A stretch of 6,643 bases of DNA from NCBI GenBank assembly GCA_038323025.1, contig JBBQGL010000178.1, positions 1-6,643 of the forward strand. Direction: 5' to 3'. The notes below the pieces were generated by a model. It was not told the DNA's origin, did not search any database, and worked only from the letters and a program-made list of their open reading frames with translations. Shown here in pieces: positions 1-4,846 of this stretch. The position numbers and the translations under genes are program-made. Position 1 is the stretch's first letter. The number at the start of each line of letters is the position of its first letter. Source of the stretch: JAFKKF01 sp038323025. Lineage in GTDB: Bacteria; Pseudomonadota; Alphaproteobacteria; Rhizobiales; Kaistiaceae.

Positions 1-458
1 GTCAGGTTGCGGACGAGCTTCTGGGTGCCGGTGTGGCAGAAGGTACAGGACAGGGTGCAGCCGACCGGGCTGGAGAGGCAGAGCGTGCCGCGGCCTTCCT
101 CGGGGATGTAGACCGTCTCGACCTCGACCGGCCGGCCGGCGCCGCGCGGTGGAAAGCGCAGGAGCCACTTCCGCGTCCCGTCGCCCGAAATCTGCTCGGT
201 GACGATCTCCGGCCGCGAGAGCGTGAAGCTGTCGGCGAGGCGGGCGCGCATCTCCTTCGAGACGTTGGTCATCTCGGCGAAGTCGGTGGCGCCGCGGAAA
301 TAGACCCAGTGCCAGAGCTGCCCGGCGCGCATGCGCACCTGCCCGGCGGGCACGCCGATGGCGGCCAGCGCCTCGGCCAGTCCGGCGCGCGTCAGGCCGA
401 CCAGCGACGGTTTCTCCGTCGCGGCGCTCAGGGCGAAGGCAGGTGAATGCATGGTCAT
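1..458 (-). CDS. rlmN: Dual-specificity RNA methyltransferase RlmN, N-terminal part (truncated by window edge)
   Basis: RlmN is a cytosolic radical-SAM enzyme that methylates C2 of A2503 in 23S rRNA and of A37 in some tRNAs. About 152 residues are visible. The radical-SAM cluster motif CX3CX2C is present at C134, C138 and C141 (PVGCTLSCTFCHTG) and should bind the 4Fe-4S cluster. Before it come the family's N-terminal helical domain (GQLWHWVYFRGATDF, residues 46-60) and the strand VETVYIPEEGRGTLCLSSPVGC that leads into the radical domain. The 3' two-thirds, including the catalytic C-terminal cysteine region, lie beyond position 1. Two in-frame ATGs exist, at 458 and 452 (MTMHSP). Neither has a convincing Shine-Dalgarno sequence, so the exact start is uncertain by two codons. 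The gene lies 82 bp downstream of the IalB-family gene on the same strand and may share its transcript. The identification rests on the motif and its context and is firm. Confidence 0.95.
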   Translation of the reverse strand, partial: MTMHSPAFALSAATEKPSLVGLTRAGLAEALAAIGVPAGQVRMRAGQLWHWVYFRGATDFAEMTNVSKEMRARLADSFTLSRPEIVTEQISGDGTRKWLLRFPPRGAGRPVEVETVYIPEEGRGTLCLSSPVGCTLSCTFCHTGTQKLVRNL

Positions 459-494
459 GGCCGGGCTTATAGCACGCCCGATGTGGCGAGCGTC

Positions 495-518
495 CCGCCC
501 GGCGGCAACCCCGGGCGG
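495..518 (-). other. GC-rich hairpin between ialB-family gene and rlmN
   Basis: Two 8-nt arms (495-502 and 511-518, CCGCCCGG/CCGGGCGG on the minus strand) pair perfectly around an 8-nt loop. No T-tract follows on the minus strand, so this is not a canonical intrinsic terminator. It could pause polymerase, stabilise the 3' end of the upstream mRNA, or be a by-product of high GC. A second small palindrome (520-532, CGTCGG-G-CCGACG) lies next to it. Confidence 0.35.
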
Positions 519-540
519 CCGTCGGGCCGACGCGGCGCGC

Positions 541-1065
541 CTACGAACCCGGGCAGGCCTTGGCGAGGGCGTCGAGGGCGGCGGAGATTCCCGACAGCGA
601 ATAGGAGTCGGTGGTGATGGTGCCGCTCCGCGAGGTACCGACGACCGACATTTTCTTCCCGGTCTTCATCGCGGTAATCAGCTGCGGTTCCTGCGCCGGG
701 TTCTCCACCCAGGCGCTGTCCTTGTCGGTGAACATGATGAACTTGGCGCCGTCCACGTCGACGGTCACCTTGGTGCCGTCCTTGAACGGGTAGCCGATGA
801 TCGTACTCGCCTCGTTGACGATCTTCTTCGCCGGGATGGCCGTGATCATGAAGAAGGCGGGGTCGCGCCCTTTCACCGGCTTGGAATATTTCGAATCCGT
901 CGGCTGCGAGGCGATGAAGCACATCTTGCCGTCGGCTTCGTTCGAGGTGTAGGCGCTCCATTGCTTGAACGTGCCTACGGGTGTGGGAGTACCGGCCGGC
1001 GCTGCCAACGCGAGCGTCGGCGCGCCGAGAACCATGGCCGCAGCCACTAGATTTCGAACCTTCAT
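541..1065 (-). CDS. Invasion-associated locus B (IalB) family periplasmic protein
   Basis: This 174-residue protein resembles the IalB family, common as small secreted proteins in Rhizobiales. The family is named after a Bartonella invasion factor, but its biochemical role in free-living species is unknown. Residues 1-22 are a clear Sec signal peptide: K2/R4, a hydrophobic core, then ALAAPAG with cleavage near A21-A22. The mature part holds the typical FKQWSAYTSNEADGKMCF start (33-50), the DPAFFMITAIP strand (68-78) and a C-terminal helix SAALDALAKACPGS. Its only two cysteines (C49, C171) probably form a periplasmic disulfide. The start ATG at 1065 has an AAGG sequence about 6 nt upstream. 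The reading frame stays open far upstream, but the signal peptide fixes the start. The 193 bp upstream hold only a weak minus-strand -10 candidate (TATTAA, 1125-1130) with no good -35. rlmN follows downstream. Confidence 0.85.
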   Translation of the reverse strand: MKVRNLVAAAMVLGAPTLALAAPAGTPTPVGTFKQWSAYTSNEADGKMCFIASQPTDSKYSKPVKGRDPAFFMITAIPAKKIVNEASTIIGYPFKDGTKVTVDVDGAKFIMFTDKDSAWVENPAQEPQLITAMKTGKKMSVVGTSRSGTITTDSYSLSGISAALDALAKACPGS

Positions 1066-1258
1066 GTCTGCCTTACCGGTCCTCGCCTGGAATCGCCCAA
1101 CCCTGGTGCCGCACGTATCGAATCTTAATAGAATTGCCGCCTTCAGAGTTACTTTTCTGTGAACCGCACGACAAGCTCGGTCCGGCACGCGCCTGACGGA
1201 CGCCCTCCCGGATGCGCTTCTGCCAGTCAAAATCGACAAGAATGTGATGGTCGGGCGG

Positions 1259-1642
1259 CTATTCCGGCCGTCCGGAGGCCTGCTCGTCGTCCTGGAGCGC
1301 CTGGCGGGCCGCTTCCCGGTGGACCGGAGAAATGTGGGCGCGGACCATGCCGATGGCGGTAAGCAGCACCGCCGCGTCGTCGGTGAAGCCGATGCCGGCG
1401 GCAAAATCGGGGATGGCATCGAAGGGGAGGACGAAATAGGCGAGGGCGCCGAGCAGCACGGCGCGGACATGGCGCGGCGTCCCCGGGTCGAAGGCGCAAT
1501 AATAGGCCGCGACCACCTCATCGGCGAAGGGAATGACGCGGAATGCCTTGCGGAAGGTCTTCCAGAAACGCCGCCGCACGCGGGCGCCGCGTGTCGCTTC
1601 GTCTTCAGGCCCGAGGATCTCGCCGACCAGCGTCTGGTTCAT
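1259..1642 (-). CDS. DUF1232 (YkvA-like) family small membrane protein
   Basis: This 127-residue protein carries the DUF1232 signature at about residues 66-93 (ALAYFVLPFDAIPDF followed by GIGFTDDAAVL), with the conserved P-D-x-I-P-D and DD acidic residues. The family is related to Bacillus YkvA and has no established function. Residues 62-80 and about 86-103 are hydrophobic enough for two short membrane segments. They are preceded by a basic amphipathic stretch (RVRRRFWKTFRKAFR, 21-35) suited to lie on the inner face of the membrane. The start ATG at 1642 has GGAG about 10 nt upstream. It lies 60 nt downstream of phhB on the same strand and is probably the last gene of the thpR-phhB cluster, although a hairpin lies between. 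No terminator is evident after it. Family membership is confident; function is unknown. Confidence 0.85.
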   Translation of the reverse strand: MNQTLVGEILGPEDEATRGARVRRRFWKTFRKAFRVIPFADEVVAAYYCAFDPGTPRHVRAVLLGALAYFVLPFDAIPDFAAGIGFTDDAAVLLTAIGMVRAHISPVHREAARQALQDDEQASGRPE

Positions 1643-1675
1643 TTCATCAGCTCCGTCAGAGGCTCACATGGGGCG

Positions 1676-1704
1676 AGCCGGCCCGCGCGGCAAGCGCGCC
1701 GGCT
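1676..1704 (-). other. Intra-operon hairpin overlapping the phhB stop codon
   Basis: On the minus strand, AGCCGG pairs with CCGGCT (outer 6 bp) and CGCGC with GCGCG (inner 5 bp). The loop is TTGCC and a 2-nt GG bulge lies on one side. The structure begins within the phhB stop codon. No T-tract follows, so full termination is unlikely. It may act as a partial attenuator or as a 3' stabiliser separating phhB from the DUF1232 gene. Confidence 0.35.
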
Positions 1705-1996
1705 ATTTCCCGGCGATCCGGTCCATCGCGGCGGCGAGTTCCACGTCGAGCACCGTCAGCCCGCCGGCCTCGTGGGTCGTGAGCGTGACCTCAACCGTCT
1801 TGTAGACGTTCGACCACGCCGGATGGTGGTTCATTTTCTCGGCGACCAGCGCGGCCCGTGTCATGAAGCCGAAGGCTTCGTTGAAGTCGAGGAAGGCGAA
1901 GTTCCTTGCGATCGCCCTTTCGCCGGCAACCAGATGCCAGCCCGGCAAGCCCTTCAGGGCCTTCGCGCGTTGCGCCGCGGTCAAACGCCTTGGCAT
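1703..1996 (-). CDS. phhB: Pterin-4-alpha-carbinolamine dehydratase
   Basis: This cytosolic enzyme dehydrates 4a-hydroxytetrahydrobiopterin to the quinonoid dihydropterin, recycling pterin cofactor for aromatic amino-acid hydroxylases. At 97 residues it has the full length of the family. The active-site signature EKMNHHPAWSNVY (53-65) supplies the paired histidines H57/H58. The second motif TTHEAGGLTVLD (73-84) supplies the third family histidine H75 and D84. The start ATG at 1996 lies 3 nt after the thpR stop codon, so translation is probably coupled; only a weak purine-rich stretch precedes it. No phenylalanine hydroxylase gene is visible here, so the pterin-dependent partner, if any, is elsewhere. 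Orphan copies are common in alphaproteobacteria, and other roles have been proposed for the family. The identification is firm; the physiological partner is not. Confidence 0.95.
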   Translation of the reverse strand: MPRRLTAAQRAKALKGLPGWHLVAGERAIARNFAFLDFNEAFGFMTRAALVAEKMNHHPAWSNVYKTVEVTLTTHEAGGLTVLDVELAAAMDRIAGK

Positions 1997-1999
1997 GTC

Positions 2000-2545
2000 T
2001 CAGGCCGCCACAGGCAGGAGCGGGTACGCTTCTTCCACCACATAGGGTCCGCCGCCGACGGCGTCGCGGGCCGAGTAGAGGACGAAGCGGTCGACCTCGA
2101 ACGGGCCGGCGAGGAAGCCGCCGCGGATCGACAGATATTCCGCAATGTCGCGTTCGCTCGACCCGCGCAGCCGGGCGAGGGTCACATGCGGGATGTATTT
2201 GCGCGGCTCGGGCGGCAGGCCGATGCGCTGGATGATGCGCTCATGCTCGGCCTGCAATTCGGCGAGCTCCGGCGAGGGGGCGACACGGGCGACGATGGCA
2301 TGGGGCTTCTTCGTGCCGAGCGAGGTCAGCCCGTCGAGGCGCAGCATGAAGCCGGGACGGCGCACGCGATCGAGGGCATGGAAGATCTCGTTGGCCACGT
2401 GCCGGTCGATGTCGCCGACGAAACGGATAGTCAGGTGGTAGTTCTCGCGGTCGAGCCAGCGTGCCCCGGGCAGACCGCCGCGCAGGAAGGCCATGCGGTT
2501 CGCGATTTCGGCCGGGATTTCTATTCCGGTGAAAAGGCGCGGCAT
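2000..2545 (-). CDS. thpR: RNA 2',3'-cyclic phosphodiesterase (2H phosphoesterase, former LigT)
   Basis: ThpR opens RNA 2',3'-cyclic phosphate ends to 2'-phosphomonoesters and is also known for tRNA half-ligation activity in vitro. The 181-residue protein has the two 2H-family catalytic motifs H-x-T-x: HLTI at residues 37-40 and HVTL at 120-123, each preceded by a typical context (LDRENY and PRKYIP). Length matches the family. I chose ATG 2545 (MPRLFTGIEIP) because the family begins with the R-L-F-x-[GA]-I-x-[IL]-P strand and because a GAGGGG sequence lies 6 nt upstream. The frame is open further upstream, with another ATG at 2581, but no ribosome binding site precedes that one. It is the first gene of the minus-strand cluster with phhB and the DUF1232 gene, divergent from the BI-1 gene. 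An inverted repeat (2568-2591) lies in its leader. Confidence 0.92.
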   Translation of the reverse strand: MPRLFTGIEIPAEIANRMAFLRGGLPGARWLDRENYHLTIRFVGDIDRHVANEIFHALDRVRRPGFMLRLDGLTSLGTKKPHAIVARVAPSPELAELQAEHERIIQRIGLPPEPRKYIPHVTLARLRGSSERDIAEYLSIRGGFLAGPFEVDRFVLYSARDAVGGGPYVVEEAYPLLPVAA

Positions 2546-2567
2546 GGCTTGCCCCTCGGTTGCCCCG

Positions 2568-2591
2568 TCCGATTCGGCCATCAGAATCGGA
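2568..2591. repeat. 8+8 bp perfect inverted repeat in the thpR leader
   Basis: TCCGATTC (2568-2575) and GAATCGGA (2584-2591) are perfect reverse complements separated by 8 nt. Read as plus-strand RNA the stem extends through a G-U pair and two more G-C pairs (2565-2567 with 2592-2594). It lies 23-46 nt upstream of the thpR start codon. It could be an operator for a dimeric repressor or a leader hairpin. It also spans the alternative ATG at 2581, which argues that this stretch is leader rather than coding. Confidence 0.4.
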
Positions 2592-2703
2592 TGGCGCGGG
2601 TTTGTAAAGACGGGACGCGAGCCCCGCCTCCGCATCCGGCAAAAGGCGCGCCATTTGTTAACGAATGTTAATTACTCAATGAGCTTCCGCCCCGGCAAAA
2701 GAC

Positions 2704-2732
2704 TTGTTTGCGACGGACGGAAAGACCATATT
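2704..2732 (+). promoter_or_regulatory. Candidate sigma-70-type promoter for the BI-1 family gene
   Basis: TTGTTT (2704-2709) and CATATT (2727-2732) are separated by 17 nt, each a partial match to the TTGACA/TATAAT consensus. The predicted transcription start is near 2739-2741, giving a leader of about 50 nt. Upstream lies an A/T-rich patch with two GTTAA repeats (2657-2671), which is unusual in this GC-rich region and is consistent with a promoter zone. Confidence 0.35.
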
Positions 2733-2740
2733 TGCGCCAA

Positions 2741-2770
2741 GTCCGGGTTTTCCCTGGCGGAAAACGGGAC
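2741..2770 (+). promoter_or_regulatory. Leader hairpin directly before the BI-1 ribosome binding site
   Basis: GTTTTCC (2747-2753) pairs with GGAAAAC (2759-2765) around a CTGGC loop. Outside a small internal loop, GTCC (2741-2744) pairs with GGAC (2767-2770), for 11 pairs in total. The stem ends 2-3 nt before the purine-rich AGGAGAGAGG. If the promoter at 2704-2732 is right, this hairpin is the very 5' end of the mRNA, where it could protect the transcript or influence ribosome access. Confidence 0.4.
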
Positions 2771-2789
2771 ACAGGAGAGAGGAATTCAG

Positions 2790-3533
2790 ATGGCGAATCT
2801 CGACAACCAGCCGGCCCGCTTTGGCGCGACTGCTGCCGGCGCCGTCGGAGCAATCGACGAGGGCCTTCGTGCCCACATGCTCCGCGTCTACAATTACATG
2901 GGGATCGGCCTGGCGTTGACCGGCGCGGTGGCGTGGGCGGTTGCCAACACCTCGTTCGGCACGATCTTCTTCGATTTCACCGAGAACGGCATGGGGCTCA
3001 CCGCCCTCGGCTGGGTCGCCTTCCTGGCTCCGCTGGCGCTGGTCTTCGTGTTCAGCTTCGGCATGCAGCGCATGAGTTTCGGCACGGCGCAACTCGTGTT
3101 CTGGGTCTATGCCGCGCTGATGGGCGTATCGCTCGCACCAATCCTGCTGATCTACACCGGCGCCAGCGTCGCCCGCGTGTTCTTCGTCTCGGCGGCGATG
3201 TTCGGGGCGATGAGCCTCTACGGCTACACCACCAAGCGCGACCTGACCCAGTGGGGCTCGCTCCTGTTCATGGGCCTCATCGGCATCGTGCTCGCTTCGG
3301 TGGTCAACCTCTTCCTCGGATCGCCCGGCCTCAGCTTCGCGATCTCGGTCATCGGCGTGATCGTCTTCGTCGGCCTTACCGCCTACGACACGCAGAAGAT
3401 CAAGGAAATGTATGTGGTCAGCGACGACGGCAGCATCGCCGGCAAGAAGGCGATCATGGGCGCGCTGCAGCTCTATCTCGACTTCATCAACCTCTTCATC
3501 ATGCTGATGCGCCTCTTCGGCGACCGCCGCTAA
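2790..3533 (+). CDS. Bax inhibitor-1 / YccA family seven-helix membrane protein
   Basis: This 247-residue inner-membrane protein belongs to the BI-1/TMBIM family, whose bacterial member YetJ is a pH-sensitive calcium leak channel and whose E. coli relative YccA modulates FtsH. After a soluble N-terminus (1-30), hydrophobic segments lie near residues 32-52, 71-91, 99-121, 127-147, 156-176, 180-199 and 222-242. The two conserved acidic residues of the family's pore are visible: D200 in the GLTAYDTQKIK motif and D231 in LQLYLDFINLFIMLMRLFG. The start ATG at 2790 has an excellent AGGAGAGAGG 6-7 nt upstream; the frame is open to 2493, but that part is antisense to thpR and its leader. The gene is a single transcription unit: a promoter candidate and leader hairpin precede it and a strong terminator follows 24 nt after its stop. 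Whether it conducts calcium or regulates a protease here is unknown. Confidence 0.93.
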   Translation: MANLDNQPARFGATAAGAVGAIDEGLRAHMLRVYNYMGIGLALTGAVAWAVANTSFGTIFFDFTENGMGLTALGWVAFLAPLALVFVFSFGMQRMSFGTAQLVFWVYAALMGVSLAPILLIYTGASVARVFFVSAAMFGAMSLYGYTTKRDLTQWGSLLFMGLIGIVLASVVNLFLGSPGLSFAISVIGVIVFVGLTAYDTQKIKEMYVVSDDGSIAGKKAIMGALQLYLDFINLFIMLMRLFGDRR

Positions 3534-3556
3534 ACCGGCGAATGGTGAACTGAATC

Positions 3557-3588
3557 AGGGCGCGGCTTCGGCTGCGCCCTTTTTCTTT
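3557..3588 (+). terminator. Intrinsic terminator of the BI-1 family gene
   Basis: A 10-bp stem (3557-3566 with 3571-3580, one G-U pair, the rest Watson-Crick) is capped by a TTCG tetraloop at 3567-3570. It is followed directly by TTTTCTTT. This is a near-ideal Rho-independent terminator, placed 24 nt after the BI-1 stop codon. Confidence 0.93.
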
Positions 3589-3613
3589 GCCTGTTTCATT
3601 CCCGGCTCATCCG

Positions 3614-4141
3614 ATGGAAGCTCTCATCCGCCCGGCCGGCGCAGCCGACATTCCCGCCATTGCCGCCATCTACGGCCACGCCGTCCTCCATGGCACCGCG
3701 ACGTTCGAACTGGTGCCGCCCGATGCGGCGGAAATGGCGCGCCGCCGCGCGGCTCTGGTCGAGGCGGGCTATCCTTACCTCGTGGCGGAGCGGGCCGGCG
3801 CTGTCCTCGGCTATGCCTATGCCAGCGCCTTCCGGACGCGGCCTGGTTATCGCCACACAGTGGAGGATTCGCTCTACATCGCCCCGGAAGCGCACCGCCA
3901 GGGGATCGGCCGGGCGCTTCTCTCGGCGCTGATCGCGGAATGCGAGCGGCTCGACTTCCGCCGGATGATCGCGGTCATCGGCGATTCGGCCCACGCCGCC
4001 TCCATCAATCTCCACGCCGCCCAGGGCTTCACGATCGTCGGGACCTATGCCGGCATCGGCCACAAGTTCGGGCGATGGCTGGACAGCATCCACATGCAAC
4101 GGCCGCTTGGCGCGGCCGGGACGACCCAGCCGACGCGCTGA
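3614..4141 (+). CDS. GNAT family N-acetyltransferase (phosphinothricin/methionine-sulfoximine acetyltransferase type)
   Basis: This 175-residue cytosolic protein resembles the Pat/Bar/MnaT branch of GNAT enzymes, which transfer acetyl from acetyl-CoA to the amino group of glutamate or methionine analogues such as phosphinothricin or methionine sulfoximine. Branch features are IRPAGAADIPAIAAIY (5-20), the TATFEL stretch (28-33), the YRHTVEDSLYIAPEA strand (79-93), the acetyl-CoA loop HRQGIGRALL (94-103), VIGDSAHAASINLH (121-134) and GHKFGRWLDSIHMQRPL (149-165). The pyrophosphate-loop position that is usually R or Q is H94. I chose ATG 3614 because the family begins just there; a TTG in the same frame at 3587 lies inside the terminator T-tract. 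There is no clear ribosome binding site, and no promoter fits between the terminator and the start, so expression may depend on read-through. The actual substrate cannot be told from sequence. Confidence 0.88.
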   Translation: MEALIRPAGAADIPAIAAIYGHAVLHGTATFELVPPDAAEMARRRAALVEAGYPYLVAERAGAVLGYAYASAFRTRPGYRHTVEDSLYIAPEAHRQGIGRALLSALIAECERLDFRRMIAVIGDSAHAASINLHAAQGFTIVGTYAGIGHKFGRWLDSIHMQRPLGAAGTTQPTR

Positions 4142-4157
4142 CCTTTGACGGCGTCGC

Positions 4158-4544
4158 TCAGGCGCCGACCAGCTTCAGTTTCCGGTCGATCACGCTCAGC
4201 ACCCGGCCGAGGTCATGGCCGCGTTTCAGGATATGGCCGCTCGCCGCCACGACCGAGTAGGCGCCCTGGCGCTGGGCGAGGCGCGGTTCCTTGACGATGC
4301 GGTAGAGCGGCATTTCGGAGGTGCGGCGGTAGATCGAGAAGATCGCCTCCTCGCGCAGGTGGTCTATGGCGTAATCGCGCCATTCGCCGTCGGCGACCTT
4401 GCGGCCATAGACCTGCAGGATTTCGCGGAGCTCGCGCCGGTCGAATGCGGTGGTCGGACCTGGCGGCTTCTGCTGATTGACGGCGGCGAGGGCCAGGTGT
4501 CCTGCCCGGCCGCCGAATCGCTCTTTGTCCTCGCCCTCGGCCAA
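4158..4544 (-). CDS. DUF2794 domain protein, probable TTG start
   Basis: This 128-residue protein matches DUF2794, a conserved family of unknown function found in alphaproteobacteria. The family core runs from FDRRELREILQVYGRKVADG (34-53) through EWRDYAIDHLREEAIFSIYRR (54-74) to RLAQRQGAYSVVAASGHILKRGHDL (88-112). The first 33 residues are variable and look disordered. No ATG or GTG is available: an in-frame TGA lies at 4560-4562, and the only good start upstream of the core is TTG at 4544, preceded by a strong GGAGGAG (4548-4554) 3-5 nt away. The protein looks soluble, with no membrane segment or signal peptide. It is convergent with the acetyltransferase gene (16 bp between the stop codons) and appears monocistronic. 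Family membership is confident; function is unknown. Confidence 0.88.
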   Translation of the reverse strand: MAEGEDKERFGGRAGHLALAAVNQQKPPGPTTAFDRRELREILQVYGRKVADGEWRDYAIDHLREEAIFSIYRRTSEMPLYRIVKEPRLAQRQGAYSVVAASGHILKRGHDLGRVLSVIDRKLKLVGA

Positions 4545-4547
4545 TGG

Positions 4548-4554
4548 CTCCTCC
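4548..4554 (-). promoter_or_regulatory. Shine-Dalgarno supporting a TTG start of the DUF2794 gene
   Basis: On the minus strand GGAGGAG precedes TTG (4544-4542) with CCA between them. It is the strongest ribosome binding site on this strand in the window. It decides the start, since the open frame contains no ATG or GTG between the upstream stop and the conserved domain. Confidence 0.7.
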
Positions 4555-4568
4555 AGTCGTCACCGGAA

Positions 4569-4580
4569 CGATCATGATCG
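4569..4580. repeat. Perfect 12-bp palindrome CGATCATGATCG
   Basis: The sequence equals its own reverse complement over 12 bp and lies 14 nt upstream of the DUF2794 Shine-Dalgarno. It covers the predicted -10 box of that gene, a position where a bound dimeric regulator would block transcription. No regulator can be named. Confidence 0.4.
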
Positions 4581-4602
4581 CTTCGATCCGCGATTGAGGC
4601 AA
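4574..4602 (-). promoter_or_regulatory. Candidate promoter of the DUF2794 gene
   Basis: On the minus strand TTGCCT (4602-4597) and GATCAT (4579-4574) are separated by exactly 17 nt, each matching 4 of 6 consensus positions. The start would be near 4567, leaving a leader of about 23 nt that contains the GGAGGAG site. The -10 box lies inside the 12-bp palindrome. Confidence 0.35.
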
Positions 4603-4742
4603 GTGCCCGCTCGGTCACTCCTTCGCCGCTTTGCCCGCTAACGACCGGAGCGATGGATGACGCCGATAATTCCACGATTTTGCCCATATTCGGCCCTGTA
4701 GCGGCCACGGTGGCCGACGATGCTCTGATCGTTGCCTCAGAC

Positions 4743-4813
4743 GGTCCGGTTCGACAGAGGCTTCGGTAATTCTCAGCCCCCCAGCCCCCCGGGGTCCTTG
4801 GCCGAACCGGACC
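4743..4813. repeat. 11-bp perfect inverted repeat with 49-nt spacer
   Basis: GGTCCGGTTCG (4743-4753) and CGAACCGGACC (4803-4813) are exact reverse complements. The stem continues outward after a short internal loop with GTTGCC/GGCAAC (4731-4736 and 4818-4823), giving 17 pairs. The spacer has a tandem repeat of AGCCCCCC (4775-4790) followed by GGGG. In non-coding DNA this much nested complementarity suggests RNA structure or a mobile palindromic repeat. Confidence 0.6.
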
Positions 4814-4846
4814 ACCTGGCAACCCAATGCAGTAATTTGCGTATTT

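Noticed and set aside
541..1065. Virulence factor, on the strength of the invasion-associated name
   Set aside because: The family is widespread in non-pathogenic Rhizobiales and nothing else in the window suggests pathogenicity.
541..1521. Extended 326-residue form of the IalB-family protein
   Set aside because: The upstream part is out-of-frame shadow of the DUF1232 gene and intergenic DNA. A clear signal peptide begins at 1065.
2546..2635. N-terminal extension of ThpR from 2635 or 2581
   Set aside because: No ribosome binding site precedes either start, the extension has no family counterpart, and the 2545 ATG has GAGGGG at good spacing.
2658..2671. CtrA binding site (TTAA-N7-TTAA)
   Set aside because: The two TTAA elements are separated by 6 nt, not the 7 nt of the consensus, and there is no cell-cycle gene nearby. 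It is kept only as a GTTAA direct repeat.
1244..2671. Long plus-strand open frame (475 codons) across the thpR-phhB-DUF1232 region
   Set aside because: It is antisense to three recognisable genes and its translation has no family character. Long antisense frames are expected in GC-rich DNA.
4595..4739. 8-bp inverted repeat TGAGGCAA (4595-4602) / TTGCCTCA (4732-4739)
   Set aside because: The arms are short and 129 nt apart, and each half is better explained locally: by the DUF2794 -35 box and by the candidate RNA stem.
4615..4827. 70-residue minus-strand open frame in the DUF2794-htpG gap
   Set aside because: It starts at TTG without a ribosome binding site, has R-rich, low-information composition and spans the inverted repeats; non-coding is more likely.
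4803..4830. SRP (4.5S) RNA on the minus strand, because of GCCAGGTGGTCCGG
   Set aside because: The diagnostic GGAA tetraloop and GGAAGCAGC segment of bacterial SRP RNA are absent.
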